From: an uncultured Bacteroidia bacterium
Lineage (GTDB): Bacteria > Bacteroidota > Bacteroidia > Bacteroidales > F082
Length of the DNA: 64,000 nucleotides
Reading direction: 5' to 3'
NCBI GenBank assembly: GCA_902801465.1
Contig: CADCIH010000019.1
Coordinates: 1 to 64,000 of the forward strand
Both the position numbers and the translations under genes were made by a program. Below, one piece after another: positions 1 through 9,004 of the stretch. Position 1 is the stretch's first letter. The number at the start of each line of letters is the position of its first letter. The notes under the pieces are model-generated. The model ran no database searches, was not told the origin of the DNA, and saw only the letters and a list, made by a program, of their open reading frames with translations.

Positions 1-1148
1 ACGCCATCAGCAACATCGGGCAACTTAGATGCAAGATGGGCTATCAGCGACTCCTTGCACATATAGCGCACAATCTCCTTGGGGGTGTAGAAGGCACCTT
101 TGGCCTTGTTGTCTTCCAAAAGGCTCTCAAAAATCTTGCCCAACATCTCGGGGTCAACACCAATCTCGGCATCGTCGGGGTCGTTCTCGTCGACGGTGAA
201 GTTGTAGGAAGCCAAGAAAGCGAAGAGATTGCTGAAGATGGATTCGGGCAGAATAATCCTTAGGTTGTCAACGTCATCACGTTCAAATAGACCTCCATTG
301 AGGTAAGGGATGGTCGCCCATTTTTCCACCAGACTTTGTTGCCAACCATTCCTGCTGAAAACCTGCTCGCGTTTGGCGGGTTCGGTGTTGAGAATGCCAA
401 AGAAAAGCGGCTCAAGCACGCTTTCCAAATAATCGCTTCTGCGGTTGCTTTGGCTGAAAGTGTTGAGCATGAAGTTGGTATCGCCACAAAGCCAACCTTT
501 CTTTTGCAGGAAATGCAGAAAGACGATGCGTCCCATCAGTTTCTTCACATAATCGTGATAGACGGCTCCCGTCTTTCCTTGTCGCGCCAATTCCGCCACG
601 ATGTCATCATAATGATCGTGATATTCCTTGAAAAACTCGTCGCTCAACGCATCGACGGAGAAAGCTTCGCGCAAGTCATTTAAGACGAACCTTCTTCTTT
701 TGGCGTATATGGTATCAAGTCGCTCCAAAGGTGTCTTATACTGCCCCTGCTCGTCGCCTAAGATGTAGGAGAACCGTTTTGCGTTGGTGACACCTTCTTT
801 CATGTCGCAGATGTACGACAAACGCCAGTGGCTTTCATCGGCAAAAACGGCAATGGCGGCATCGACATCGTATTTCAGGTATGGGGCTATCATCTTGCGC
901 AGCCCGACGCGCTTGCGGCGCACATCGCTGCCTTGGGCGACACGGGTGTAGAAAAAGCCGAGTTCACGACCATCGGTATCGGTTTGACGACCTATGTAAT
1001 AACTATTGTCGCCATCAGCTGTGGTATCAAGCAATTCGGGATGGGTGGAAATATCGTTGCAACCGAAAACATTGTGGACTATTTCGTTACAGTAGATTGG
1101 GTAATCGAACTTCGCTTGGAAGATTTGTCGTATGATGGAGGTATTCAT
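1..1148 (-). CDS. Eco57I-type/type IIG-like DNA methyltransferase, N-terminal part (cut by window edge)
   Basis: Reading the minus strand from the ATG at 1148 gives 382 codons open to the window edge, so the gene is incomplete at its 3' end. The protein starts MNTSIIRQIFQAKF, has the helical HFLQKKGWL element common in type IIG/Eco57I-like and PglX-like enzymes, and near residues 351-356 the GAFYTP motif that precedes the SAM-binding fold in this N6-adenine methyltransferase group. The SAM motif and NPPY catalytic motif would lie beyond the window and cannot be checked. It starts 11 nt after the stop of the helicase gene, so the two are surely co-transcribed. Inferred role: DNA modification, perhaps with restriction, in a defence module. 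Family call fairly sure; specificity unknown. Confidence 0.8.
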   Translation of the reverse strand, partial: MNTSIIRQIFQAKFDYPIYCNEIVHNVFGCNDISTHPELLDTTADGDNSYYIGRQTDTDGRELGFFYTRVAQGSDVRRKRVGLRKMIAPYLKYDVDAAIAVFADESHWRLSYICDMKEGVTNAKRFSYILGDEQGQYKTPLERLDTIYAKRRRFVLNDLREAFSVDALSDEFFKEYHDHYDDIVAELARQGKTGAVYHDYVKKLMGRIVFLHFLQKKGWLCGDTNFMLNTFSQSNRRSDYLESVLEPLFFGILNTEPAKREQVFSRNGWQQSLVEKWATIPYLNGGLFERDDVDNLRIILPESIFSNLFAFLASYNFTVDENDPDDAEIGVDPEMLGKIFESLLEDNKAKGAFYTPKEIVRYMCKESLIAHLASKLPDVADG

Positions 1149-1159
1149 GTTTTTGAGTG

Positions 1160-4100
1160 TTATATGAAAGTTTCGGAAAGAATGATGTCGGCTGTGGTGA
1201 GTGCCACTTGCTTGGTGGCAGTTGAGGTTTCTGGTTGGCTGTAGCGTTTGTCCAACTCCTCAAGTTGTTCCAGGATTTTTATGGATGGCGAAGGCTCTTT
1301 CTTCTGCTTTTTTGAAATGCGGTTCAAGGCATCGGCCAGTTGGTTGTAGGTTCCGCGTTCCACCAACTGTTTCAACCGGTCAACGGTACGGCGACCCTCG
1401 TCGTCGAACATGGGGCGCACTTCGCGCAGAAATGCGGCAGCTTTCTTAGCATCATTGTCCTTGCTACCAATTTTGAGTTTGTCTTCTTGATATTCCTGCT
1501 GCTGGTCGAGGGTGTATTGCCTTAATGCAGCCCGAACTTGCTCGTAGTGAAGTTGTTCAGCATTGCCAAAAGGCACCGCCTTTTCGGATGGTTCAGCATG
1601 GAAGATATCAGCCGCTTCAAGGAAAGAGAGTTCACGAATGGTGTCGCTGACGAGGTAGTAGGCCTTTTTATAAGGCGATGACAAATAGGAAATCGTATTT
1701 GAAGAAGAAGCAGTTTGCGTAGCGAGACGGGCACAACGACTCTTAGGTGGCATCTGCTTGATTTGACGGTATAGTACGGGATTGCTGTCGTGTAAAGAGC
1801 GCACTTCACGCAACAGTTCCAAGCTACGGTCGGTATCGTCACGGACATCGGCATTGAAGAGCTTGAACTCGTGTACCATCTCTTCGTGAGAATAGATCCT
1901 GGTGTCCTCACCAAGGGCGGAATGGAAACTCTGCAATTTAATGAGGGAGTTTTTCTTCAGGCTGATGATGGCATCACCCGGATCGGAAGGATAGAACATG
2001 TAGTTGTGGATGGCTTCGGCGGTGCTGCCAATACGGTTCACACGGCCGATGCGCTGCATCAATCGGGTGGCGTTCCACGGACTGTCGTAGTTGACAATCA
2101 CATTGGCCCGATGGAGGTTGACGCCCTCGGCCAACACGTCGGAAGTGATGATGATGTTATAATCGTTACGCCATTCTTTCTTAAATTTGGCATCAAAGTT
2201 CGCCTGGATGGTCTCACGCAAACTGTTGCGGTTTTTGGCGCATACAGCGAGAATGTCATTCCTATGGAGCCGCTCTTTCAACGCTTTTTCAAGATAATTG
2301 ACCGTGTCGACGCTTTCGCTGAATACCACCAACTTGCCACCTGGATTCTTTTTCTTGTCGAACAACTCGCCTTGCAACATCGTAAGGAAGAGTTCCAGCT
2401 TGGGATCGGCTTTCACCTTGTCCCATCGCTGGCATAGTTTGTCCAGCACGTCGGCATCATATTCCAGCATGGGCAGGAAATCGGACTTGAAGTCAGTGGC
2501 TCGGAAAAGAATCTCTTTTTGGTCAAAGCCCTTGCCGATGGCTATTTCAATGATCTCATCCAACTCCACGCCTTCAGCCTGCAGCTTCTTCACGTTCAGC
2601 TCTGGAGCGATGATGACCTTGTCTTCCTCGAACATCCGAATCATGCCCTTGGTAGCATCGAGCAAGGTGTGAAGCGATTTCTTGAAAGCATCGAAACTGC
2701 TCTCCAATCGTTTGACCATGTGGGTTTGGTAAATCGACGCCAGCGAATCGGCCATGTGTTTTGCCACTTTGCCCGAGGGCACTTTATAGGCTTGACAATA
2801 CTCCACAGCGCGATAACGGGCATAATTCAGCCCGCTGCCGTCGAACATGTCGGGATTGGTCTCGCTCAGATTGGCCGATGGCGTGTCCACCAATCTGATG
2901 TAGGTATCGACAAAGAGTTTCAGCAACTCGGGCGACATCTGGTAGGTGCGGTCGGTAGGGTCAAGCAATTGAGGAAAGTGTATCTCGTTGGCATAGCGGG
3001 GCTCATGCTGGATGTTGCTTCGGGTACGGCGCACCATCACCTTCTCCAACACCTTATGTCGAAGTTCCTGGTTGATGGCATCGATGCGGCTGGTAAGGAA
3101 TTCAGCGCTCATGGTACGACGCTGCGACATCAGGCTCTTGAATTCCTTGATCCAAGGGGCGAAAGTGTCGGCGATGTTGCTCACACCGTCAATGGTACAA
3201 CGGGCGGTGTCCTGGAACAACAGCAACTGGTTCTTGATATCCTCTGGAGTATTGTTGAGAGGTGTGGCCGAAAGCAGCAGCACGCGCTTGTTGCCTTTGA
3301 CGTTGCCTTTGTTCAACCGTGCCGACTTGCAGATGCGTTGCAGCAGGTCGTAATTGCCCGTGCTGTCGTGACGGAAGTTGTGGGCTTCGTCAACGATAAT
3401 AAGGTCATAGTATTCCTTTTCGTCGTAACCGTCGCCCTCGATGACTTTGTCGAGACTGCCGTTGCTGACGAATCGGCTGTATTTGTTCTTGATGCCGAAA
3501 TCTCTGAATGTGTCCTCCCAGTTGCTTCGTACCGCTGGCGGGAAGATGACAAGGATGCGGGTGTTGTCGCCGTTGGCCGCAATGAACCGTTGGGCAATCA
3601 TGGCGGCAACCACGGTCTTGCCCAGACCCACCACATCGGCAATGAAACAGCCACCGTGCCGCATCATGATGTCGTATCCCTGAACCACGGCATCTCGTTG
3701 ATAAGTGAGGTCGTCGTAATTGTTGGGCAGTCGAGGAATGAAATCGTCTTCGACTTGATTGCCGAAATGGTCGATCAGCATCCGCATGTAAAGTTCGTAG
3801 GGCGTAGGCTGATGCTCGGTTGGCGCAAGGTGGGTCTTCCCGATGATTTGGTTGACGTCGTCCAAGGTTACTGGGATGGCGTCTTTCCATAGTTGCTGAA
3901 ACTCCTCTTCACAATAATGCACATCGTCGTAATCTTTCATGGCCACATTCAGCTCATAACGTGGCGGATCGGTGATCCCCAAGCCTTGTGCACTGATGTT
4001 GCTGCTGCCCATGATGACCCAACCATCGCTATTCTCGGAGTGGTGTTTGGGCAGACAAAGGTAGAATTTGGCATGAAGGTCCTTAGTGGGGTAAATGCGG

Positions 4101-4468
4101 AGTTGCAACCGTCCTTCGGCAATGTCAGCGCAAAACTGACGAATACCTTCATCGACTTCGGCGGAATATTCTGACTGATAGACATCACAAAGGAAGTCCT
4201 CGCAGTATTGTTCGAGACTCACTTCTTTGTCACCGAAGAAAAGCTTGCCGGAGGCTTGTGATTGACGGAAAATATTGTCGATGTTGATGCCGACGAGGAT
4301 GCGGATCTCCCCCACCCTTTCCAATTCTTGACGCAGTTTGAAATATCCGCTGGAACGAAAATAGCCAACCACGGCATGAAAAATGTCGAAGTTGGCCATT
4401 TCAGAAGCGATGCCGTGGAATTTGTCCATCAACGTCGTCCCAATATTGTTGAAGAACTTGGTGCTCAT
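1160..4468 (-). CDS. PLD-like nuclease fused to SNF2/DEAD-type helicase
   Basis: 1102 residues. The N-terminal ~200 residues form a phospholipase D-like nuclease domain with an HxK motif (HAKFYL, His132, Lys134) followed by GSSN (154-157). A superfamily 2 helicase follows: Walker A GLGKT (281-285), DEAH box (IIVDEAHNF), motif III LLLSATPLNN and motif VI QRIGRVNRIGS. This architecture occurs in prokaryotic defence and restriction modules, often next to a DNA methyltransferase, as here. It would translocate on DNA using ATP and cleave through the PLD domain. Only one HxK is visible, so an active nuclease would need a dimer, as is common for single-motif PLD enzymes. A -7 box at 4739-4746 could start a long leader that includes the inverted repeat at 4534-4650. 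Confidence 0.88.
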   Translation of the reverse strand: MSTKFFNNIGTTLMDKFHGIASEMANFDIFHAVVGYFRSSGYFKLRQELERVGEIRILVGINIDNIFRQSQASGKLFFGDKEVSLEQYCEDFLCDVYQSEYSAEVDEGIRQFCADIAEGRLQLRIYPTKDLHAKFYLCLPKHHSENSDGWVIMGSSNISAQGLGITDPPRYELNVAMKDYDDVHYCEEEFQQLWKDAIPVTLDDVNQIIGKTHLAPTEHQPTPYELYMRMLIDHFGNQVEDDFIPRLPNNYDDLTYQRDAVVQGYDIMMRHGGCFIADVVGLGKTVVAAMIAQRFIAANGDNTRILVIFPPAVRSNWEDTFRDFGIKNKYSRFVSNGSLDKVIEGDGYDEKEYYDLIIVDEAHNFRHDSTGNYDLLQRICKSARLNKGNVKGNKRVLLLSATPLNNTPEDIKNQLLLFQDTARCTIDGVSNIADTFAPWIKEFKSLMSQRRTMSAEFLTSRIDAINQELRHKVLEKVMVRRTRSNIQHEPRYANEIHFPQLLDPTDRTYQMSPELLKLFVDTYIRLVDTPSANLSETNPDMFDGSGLNYARYRAVEYCQAYKVPSGKVAKHMADSLASIYQTHMVKRLESSFDAFKKSLHTLLDATKGMIRMFEEDKVIIAPELNVKKLQAEGVELDEIIEIAIGKGFDQKEILFRATDFKSDFLPMLEYDADVLDKLCQRWDKVKADPKLELFLTMLQGELFDKKKNPGGKLVVFSESVDTVNYLEKALKERLHRNDILAVCAKNRNSLRETIQANFDAKFKKEWRNDYNIIITSDVLAEGVNLHRANVIVNYDSPWNATRLMQRIGRVNRIGSTAEAIHNYMFYPSDPGDAIISLKKNSLIKLQSFHSALGEDTRIYSHEEMVHEFKLFNADVRDDTDRSLELLREVRSLHDSNPVLYRQIKQMPPKSRCARLATQTASSSNTISYLSSPYKKAYYLVSDTIRELSFLEAADIFHAEPSEKAVPFGNAEQLHYEQVRAALRQYTLDQQQEYQEDKLKIGSKDNDAKKAAAFLREVRPMFDDEGRRTVDRLKQLVERGTYNQLADALNRISKKQKKEPSPSIKILEQLEELDKRYSQPETSTATKQVALTTADIILSETFI

Positions 4469-4533
4469 GATGTATCTCGGTTGGCGCTTCGCCTTTCCGA
4501 AACATCACAAAAAAGATCCGTGAGACTTTCTAC

Positions 4534-4650
4534 GTACCCGAGGATTTACTGGACTACCTACTACCATACAAGAAAGCTCACGGATAACTCCGTGAGCGCC
4601 TTGCTTTCTTGGCTGGTAGTACAATGAAAAGTGTCCAGTTTTTCGGGTAC
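4534..4650. repeat. 117-bp imperfect inverted repeat with strong central hairpin
   Basis: Outer arms GTACCCGA (4534-4541) and TCGGGTAC (4643-4650) pair. CTGGAC (4549-4554) pairs with GTCCAG (4633-4638). The 17-mers at 4560-4576 and 4604-4620 pair at 15 positions. The core GCTCACGGA (4576-4584), loop TAAC, TCCGTGAGC (4589-4597) is perfect. The nested symmetry suggests the remains of two inverted insertion-sequence ends or a small MITE. It lies in the probable leader of the helicase-methyltransferase transcript and would fold in RNA. No flanking target-site duplication was recognised. Confidence 0.7.
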
Positions 4651-4738
4651 TCCAAGGAAAAGCAAAAACGCTTTATATCAATATGTTATCTAATCAGTTG
4701 TATCTCTGTTTATTTGTTCTTTTTGGGGTTGACGAGGG

Positions 4739-4746
4739 CAAAGATA
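4739..4746 (-). promoter_or_regulatory. Bacteroidetes -7 promoter box for the helicase/methyltransferase unit
   Basis: TATCTTTG on the minus strand matches TAnnTTTG. Transcription would start near 4732, giving a leader of about 265 nt through the inverted repeat before the helicase ATG at 4468. No clear -33 element at ideal spacing, so moderate confidence. Confidence 0.45.
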
Positions 4747-4849
4747 ATGAAACTTTGGATAATAATAAACAAAAAACGCTCAAATCCTTAAAGACAACAG
4801 CCTTTTAGTGTCTTGAGAAGAGTATTCCGTTGAAGAAAAAGAAAAAAAT

Positions 4850-5446
4850 TCAGAACTCCAACCGCATCTGAATCGCCATGTTGAAGCTCTTGCGGTGCAA
4901 TGGGGTGATGCCATAGTCGGCAATGGCCTGCTTGTGCTCGGGCGTAGGATAACCCTTGTTCTTCTTCCAATGATACTGCGGATACTGCGCATCGTATTCC
5001 TCCATCAACAAATCACGGGTGGTTTTCGCCAGGATGGAAGCCGCCGCTATGGATTGATATTTAGCGTCGCCACCAACTACACAGATATGTTTAATATCAT
5101 GATATTTGTTAAACCGGTTGCCATCGATCAATAAAAACTCAGGACGCACCTTCAACTGGTCCAACGCCCGATGCATGGCCAAAAACGAAGCATTCAGGAT
5201 ATTAATCTCATCAATCTCAGCCGCCGTCACAATGCCGATGCCGTAAGACATAGCCTCTCTCATGATGAGCTCACGCAACGCCATCCGCTTCTTCTCCGTC
5301 AACTTCTTCGAGTCGTCAAGTTCAGGGAAATCAGCACCAGGCTTCAAAATGACCGCTCCAGCCACCACAGGCCCCGCCAGACAACCACGACCAGCCTCGT
5401 CGCAGCCGGCTTCGATCACGTCGGAATAATGCGTCAAGAGATTCAT
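4850..5446 (-). CDS. rnhB: Ribonuclease HII
   Basis: 198 residues, normal length. RNase HII cuts the RNA strand of RNA/DNA hybrids and starts removal of ribonucleotides misincorporated into DNA. The catalytic Asp-Glu pair is in [12 protein letters not shown] (Asp16, Glu17), a further acidic residue in LLIDGNRF, and the family motif [12 protein letters not shown] is present. The start lies 2 nt after the stop of the DUF6427 gene, so it closes the ahcY-to-rnhB run. No terminator was recognised directly downstream. Confidence 0.96.
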   Translation of the reverse strand: MNLLTHYSDVIEAGCDEAGRGCLAGPVVAGAVILKPGADFPELDDSKKLTEKKRMALRELIMREAMSYGIGIVTAAEIDEINILNASFLAMHRALDQLKVRPEFLLIDGNRFNKYHDIKHICVVGGDAKYQSIAAASILAKTTRDLLMEEYDAQYPQYHWKKNKGYPTPEHKQAIADYGITPLHRKSFNMAIQMRLEF

Positions 5447-5448
5447 CG

Positions 5449-6432
5449 CTATAAAAACAAAGGGATATAATGTGCCGCCAACACCCCAACAATCAAAATG
5501 ATAAAGGTGATGTTAGGCCACTTCAACCGGTCAAGATAGGACAGATAATAAGAGAACAGGATGCTCAACGCAATGAAAAGAACACCCGACCTCATGGGCT
5601 CGCTTTCAACAAACAGCAAGAAGATTCCCAACAGCAACAGGTTGTAGGTCATGGCTATCTTGGTGCGCACCGCCACCGAACGCTCCAAAGTAAAGAGATG
5701 TGGCGCAAACATAGGCACAAACAATACCAAAACCAAAAAGCCCAACAACACAACCTTGGGCCAGCCCAAGCCTTCGACAGTGAGCCTGAAACCCGTGAAA
5801 TAATCGCCGTAAGCCTGCAACACCGGCATGAGGTCGCCCATCAGGAAACGGACCGCAAAGAAAAAGAAATATGGCAAAAGCAACCCGATAAAGGGAATCA
5901 GATGCAGTCGCAACGAGCCCTTGTGAATGATGGCCAAAGCTACAATGCCCCATACTGCAAGCAACAACGACGGAAGCCAACACATCGAGGCAAAGGAAAT
6001 GTAAAACCCGGCATTGAGGAGGTACAACTCAGGACGAGGCGTCTGGTAAATGGCAAACATCGTGTGGATGAACATCAGCTGGAACACCGAAGAGAGCAAA
6101 AAGGGATAAAAGGTGGTCTGCACAGGCAACAAGTTCAACATCAACAGAAACGCCACTGCACCCAAAGTGTACACTTTGCCAATGATCTGGTTGGAAGCCA
6201 AAATGGAGTTGAAAAACATCGCCTCGAATCCCATCAGCAGCATGGCAAACACCAACATGGCTGGCGGCCAGAAGTCAAGGATATCGGCCATCAGGTTATA
6301 TAGCGGCGTCACCGGACTGCGCCATGCCACATCGACATTGTCCATCGCAAAAGACGGAATCCACAACGCGATGATCAACAAGGCGATAGCCAAGTACTGG
6401 ATGAGGTAACTATTTCTGAAGAACCGGATCAC
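5449..6432 (-). CDS. DUF6427-type multi-pass inner membrane protein
   Basis: 327 residues, very hydrophobic, with roughly nine predicted membrane segments from residue 10 to the C-terminus and short basic loops. It resembles the Bacteroidetes-restricted DUF6427 family often found beside purD; no enzymatic motif is visible and its function is unknown. It starts 21 nt after purD and ends 2 nt before rnhB, so it is translated from the same transcript. The start ([13 protein letters not shown]) places a short basic N-terminus before the first membrane segment, as expected. Confidence 0.75.
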   Translation of the reverse strand: MIRFFRNSYLIQYLAIALLIIALWIPSFAMDNVDVAWRSPVTPLYNLMADILDFWPPAMLVFAMLLMGFEAMFFNSILASNQIIGKVYTLGAVAFLLMLNLLPVQTTFYPFLLSSVFQLMFIHTMFAIYQTPRPELYLLNAGFYISFASMCWLPSLLLAVWGIVALAIIHKGSLRLHLIPFIGLLLPYFFFFAVRFLMGDLMPVLQAYGDYFTGFRLTVEGLGWPKVVLLGFLVLVLFVPMFAPHLFTLERSVAVRTKIAMTYNLLLLGIFLLFVESEPMRSGVLFIALSILFSYYLSYLDRLKWPNITFIILIVGVLAAHYIPLFL

Positions 6433-6453
6433 AGGAGAGATGAAAGATAAAAG

Positions 6454-7815
6454 TTATAGTAAATCCAAACCGATGTCGGAACGGTGTTTTTCGCCTTCAA
6501 ATTTTATTTTAGCCACGTTTTCGTATGCTTTCTCTCGGGCTTCAGTGATACTGTGACCCAAGGCGGTCACCGCGATGACACGGCCACCAGCAGTGACTAC
6601 CTGACCATCGTTGTCAAGCGAAGTGCCGGCATGGAACGCCACGCAACCATTGAGCTGATTGAAGCCTGTCATCAGCTTGCCTTTCTGGTAAGCTTCGGGA
6701 TAACCGCCGGAGACAAGCATCACCGTGACAGCAGTCTTGTCGCTCTTGGCATAATGCACCTTGTCGAGACAGCCATCGGCACAGGCATAGAGCATGTTGG
6801 CGAAGTCGCCTTCGATACGGGTCATCACGGCCTCAGTCTCGGGATCGCCCATGCGGACATTGTATTCAATCACGTAAGGATCTCCGCCACAGTTCATCAA
6901 ACCGAGGAAGATAAACCCTTTATAATCGACGTCCTCAGCCTTAAGGCCTTTCAAGGTTGGCCTCACGATGCGGCCCTCCACCTTTTGAAGGAAAGCGGGG
7001 GTGCAGAAAGGCACTGGCGAGACGGCTCCCATGCCTCCAGTGTTCAGGCCTGTGTCGCCATCACCGATGCGCTTGTAGTCCTTGGCCTCAGGCAGAAGCA
7101 GATAATGCTCGCCGTCGGTAAGCACAAACACCGAACACTCGATGCCTTTGAGGAACTCCTCAATGACCACGGTGGCCGAAGCACTGCCGAACTTGCCTCC
7201 CAGCATGTTGCCCAGCTCGCTGACGGCCTCATCCAGGCTGTCTAGGATAAGCACGCCCTTGCCTGCCGCAAGACCATCGGCCTTAAGCACATAAGGCGGT
7301 TGGAGCGACTTCAGAAAAGCCACGCCGTCGTTCAGGTTAGCTTGATTCACCGTAAGGCACCTTGCCGTGGGGATGCCGTTGCGTGCCATGAACTCCTTGG
7401 CGTAGGCCTTGCTGCCTTCCAACTGGGCGCCTATACTGTCAGGACCGATGACGCGGACCTTCCGCAACGCCTCGTCACCCCTGAAGAAATCGACGATGCC
7501 GTCTACCAAAGGCTGTTCTGGACCGACCACTAACAAGCTTATCTCGTTATCGAGACAAAACTTCTTGATGCCTTCGAAGTCGCCGACCTTGATATTCACG
7601 TTGGTGGCAATCTCAGAGGTGCCGGCATTGCCAGGTGCGACAAACACCTTGGCGCCTTCACTCTGGGCCAGCTTCCATGACAAGGCATGTTCGCGACCGC
7701 CTGAGCCTAAAACCAGAATATTACGTCTGACAGCGGTCACATGCTGACCCTGTGCGGCCTTCCAATCAACAGCGTCCTTTGAGGTGTCGCCTGGATACAT
7801 GATTATGTTTTCCAT
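6454..7815 (-). CDS. purD: Phosphoribosylamine-glycine ligase (GAR synthetase)
   Basis: ATP-dependent ligation of glycine to phosphoribosylamine, second step of de novo purine synthesis. The N-terminal nucleotide-binding motif ILVLGSGGREHALSWK starts at about residue 33; ATP-grasp features include LKADGLAAGKGV, NTGGMGAVSP and EYNVRMGDPETE. Homologues normally begin close to ILVLGSGGREHA, so the first ~30 residues are extra. The first codons (ATGGAAAACATAATC) match sequence flanking the palindromic repeat just upstream, so the true start may be the ATG at 7800 or the GTG at 7740. Operon position: after the glycosyltransferase, before DUF6427. Confidence 0.93.
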   Translation of the reverse strand: MENIIMYPGDTSKDAVDWKAAQGQHVTAVRRNILVLGSGGREHALSWKLAQSEGAKVFVAPGNAGTSEIATNVNIKVGDFEGIKKFCLDNEISLLVVGPEQPLVDGIVDFFRGDEALRKVRVIGPDSIGAQLEGSKAYAKEFMARNGIPTARCLTVNQANLNDGVAFLKSLQPPYVLKADGLAAGKGVLILDSLDEAVSELGNMLGGKFGSASATVVIEEFLKGIECSVFVLTDGEHYLLLPEAKDYKRIGDGDTGLNTGGMGAVSPVPFCTPAFLQKVEGRIVRPTLKGLKAEDVDYKGFIFLGLMNCGGDPYVIEYNVRMGDPETEAVMTRIEGDFANMLYACADGCLDKVHYAKSDKTAVTVMLVSGGYPEAYQKGKLMTGFNQLNGCVAFHAGTSLDNDGQVVTAGGRVIAVTALGHSITEAREKAYENVAKIKFEGEKHRSDIGLDLL

Positions 7816-7893
7816 TACCGATATGGCACCCCATGGGGTGCATTTTTGTTATTAATTATGTTTTTCTACCGATGTGGCACCCCGATGGGGTGC
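7816..7893. repeat. Two direct copies of a palindromic intergenic repeat
   Basis: Unit 1 (7816-7841) and unit 2 (7867-7893) share TACCGATRTGG followed by the hairpin GCACCCC-loop-GGGGTGC (stems 7826-7841 and 7877-7893). Unit 2 lies inside the 3' end of the glycosyltransferase ORF and supplies its last residues; sequence next to unit 1 supplies the first codons of the purD ORF. It looks like a REP-like dispersed element. The hairpins could also act as mRNA stabilisers between the two genes. Confidence 0.75.
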
Positions 7894-9003
7894 TTTCATC
7901 AGACTATTCCAAATAACGGTCGCAGCATGGTCCCAAGAGAATTCCTGAACCCTTTTGCGGCCTTTTTCGATCAAATCTTTCCGCACCTCCGCATCCAGCA
8001 TCTTCACCATACCTTCGGCAATGGAGTCCTCATCGAAAGGATCCACCAAAAGGGCGGCATCTTGAGCCACCTCGGGCATGGAGGTCACATTGGAGGTGAT
8101 GACGGGAGTATCACACTTGAAAGCTTCTAAGATGGGAATGCCAAAACCCTCGAAATAGGACACATATACCGAAGCCAACGCTGCGGCGGTCACCTTGTGC
8201 AGATCCTCGGCGCTCAGACGGCCGGCAAAGACTACGTCTTCCTGATACCGCATGGCGTCGTAGGCCTCCTGGATGGGCTCGGTCCACCAACGCTTCTCCC
8301 CTACGATAACCAACTTCACGTCGTTTTCATGGGAAGCCTTGAACCGGTCGAATGCCGTGAACAGCCTAGCCAGGTTCTTGCGAGGATGCAGTGAGCCCAC
8401 AAACATGAAGTACGGGTGACCGCCACTATATTTTGCACGGATGGCTTCCCGTTCGACTTCTGGCAATGGCCTGAAAATCTCGTTCACTCCGTTGTAGGCA
8501 ACGTCAATCTTATTGGGATCGACGCCGTAGCACTCTACAGTGTCTTGCTTGGAGAACTCGGATACCGTGACGATACGAGAGGCCTTTCGAGCAAACTTCG
8601 GGAAGAACGTCTTGTAATGCCATAGGTGTATCTTGGGCATGTCGCCTGGGAAATGCTCGAAGTTAAGATCATGAAACTCAACCACCTGCGGCACCTTGGA
8701 CCGCAGGCTCAGGTAGCCGTCGGGTGAGTAGAACAGGTCGGCTTTGATCTTTCTCAGTGCATGGGGTATCGACAGTTCGAAGAACCAGATGAAGAGGAAG
8801 GGATGCCGTGCTTGTGGGAACAGCACCACAGGTTTCACGTTGTCGGCAAAGAGAAACATCGGGTCGGGTTGGCGGTCGAAGATGAAGTAGAACTCCACCT
8901 CGGGATGTGCCTGCACGATACGTCTCAGCGTCTCGTACTCCACCCACCCGATGCCTTCCAGCTTGCCTTTCAGCAACAACCTTGTGTTGACGGCGATACG
9001 CAT
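7852..9003 (-). CDS. Glycosyltransferase family 4 (GT-B fold)
   Basis: 383 residues. The C-terminal half carries the GT4/GT1 nucleotide-sugar binding pattern: FVGSLHPRKNLARL, VIVGEKRWW, and the E-x7-E region in SYFEGFGIPILEAFKCDTPVI. It should transfer a sugar from an activated donor to a cell-surface or polysaccharide acceptor; the acceptor cannot be told. It starts 1 nt after ahcY, a tight fusion-like junction. Its last ~11 residues (HRGATSVEKHN) are encoded by the palindromic repeat, so the native C-terminus was probably slightly different before the repeat arrived. Confidence 0.9.
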   Translation of the reverse strand: MRIAVNTRLLLKGKLEGIGWVEYETLRRIVQAHPEVEFYFIFDRQPDPMFLFADNVKPVVLFPQARHPFLFIWFFELSIPHALRKIKADLFYSPDGYLSLRSKVPQVVEFHDLNFEHFPGDMPKIHLWHYKTFFPKFARKASRIVTVSEFSKQDTVECYGVDPNKIDVAYNGVNEIFRPLPEVEREAIRAKYSGGHPYFMFVGSLHPRKNLARLFTAFDRFKASHENDVKLVIVGEKRWWTEPIQEAYDAMRYQEDVVFAGRLSAEDLHKVTAAALASVYVSYFEGFGIPILEAFKCDTPVITSNVTSMPEVAQDAALLVDPFDEDSIAEGMVKMLDAEVRKDLIEKGRKRVQEFSWDHAATVIWNSLMKAPHRGATSVEKHN

Positions 9004-9004
9004 C

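Larger units (their letters stand above)
4469..4849. other. 381-bp gene-free stretch between rnhB and the helicase gene
   Basis: No convincing gene. It holds a 117-bp imperfect inverted repeat (4534-4650) and a minus-strand promoter box (4739-4746) pointing at the helicase. On the plus strand, about 4480-4587 reads as a start-less peptide fragment ending YVPEDLLDYLLPYKKAHG before a stop, which looks like a decayed coding piece, possibly from a transposase N-terminus; I cannot prove this. The rest, 4650-4849, is AT-rich. Confidence 0.6.

Noticed and set aside
2519-3892. 457-codon plus-strand frame opposite the helicase
   Set aside because: Antisense shadow of a gene with full helicase motifs; no promoter or family signal.
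4609-4791. Plus-strand 60-codon reading frame starting within the inverted repeat (MKSVQFFGYSKEKQKRF)
   Set aside because: It runs from an inverted-repeat arm into AT-rich intergenic DNA, has no ribosome site or promoter, and its second half is a biased hydrophobic run; more likely a relic than a gene.
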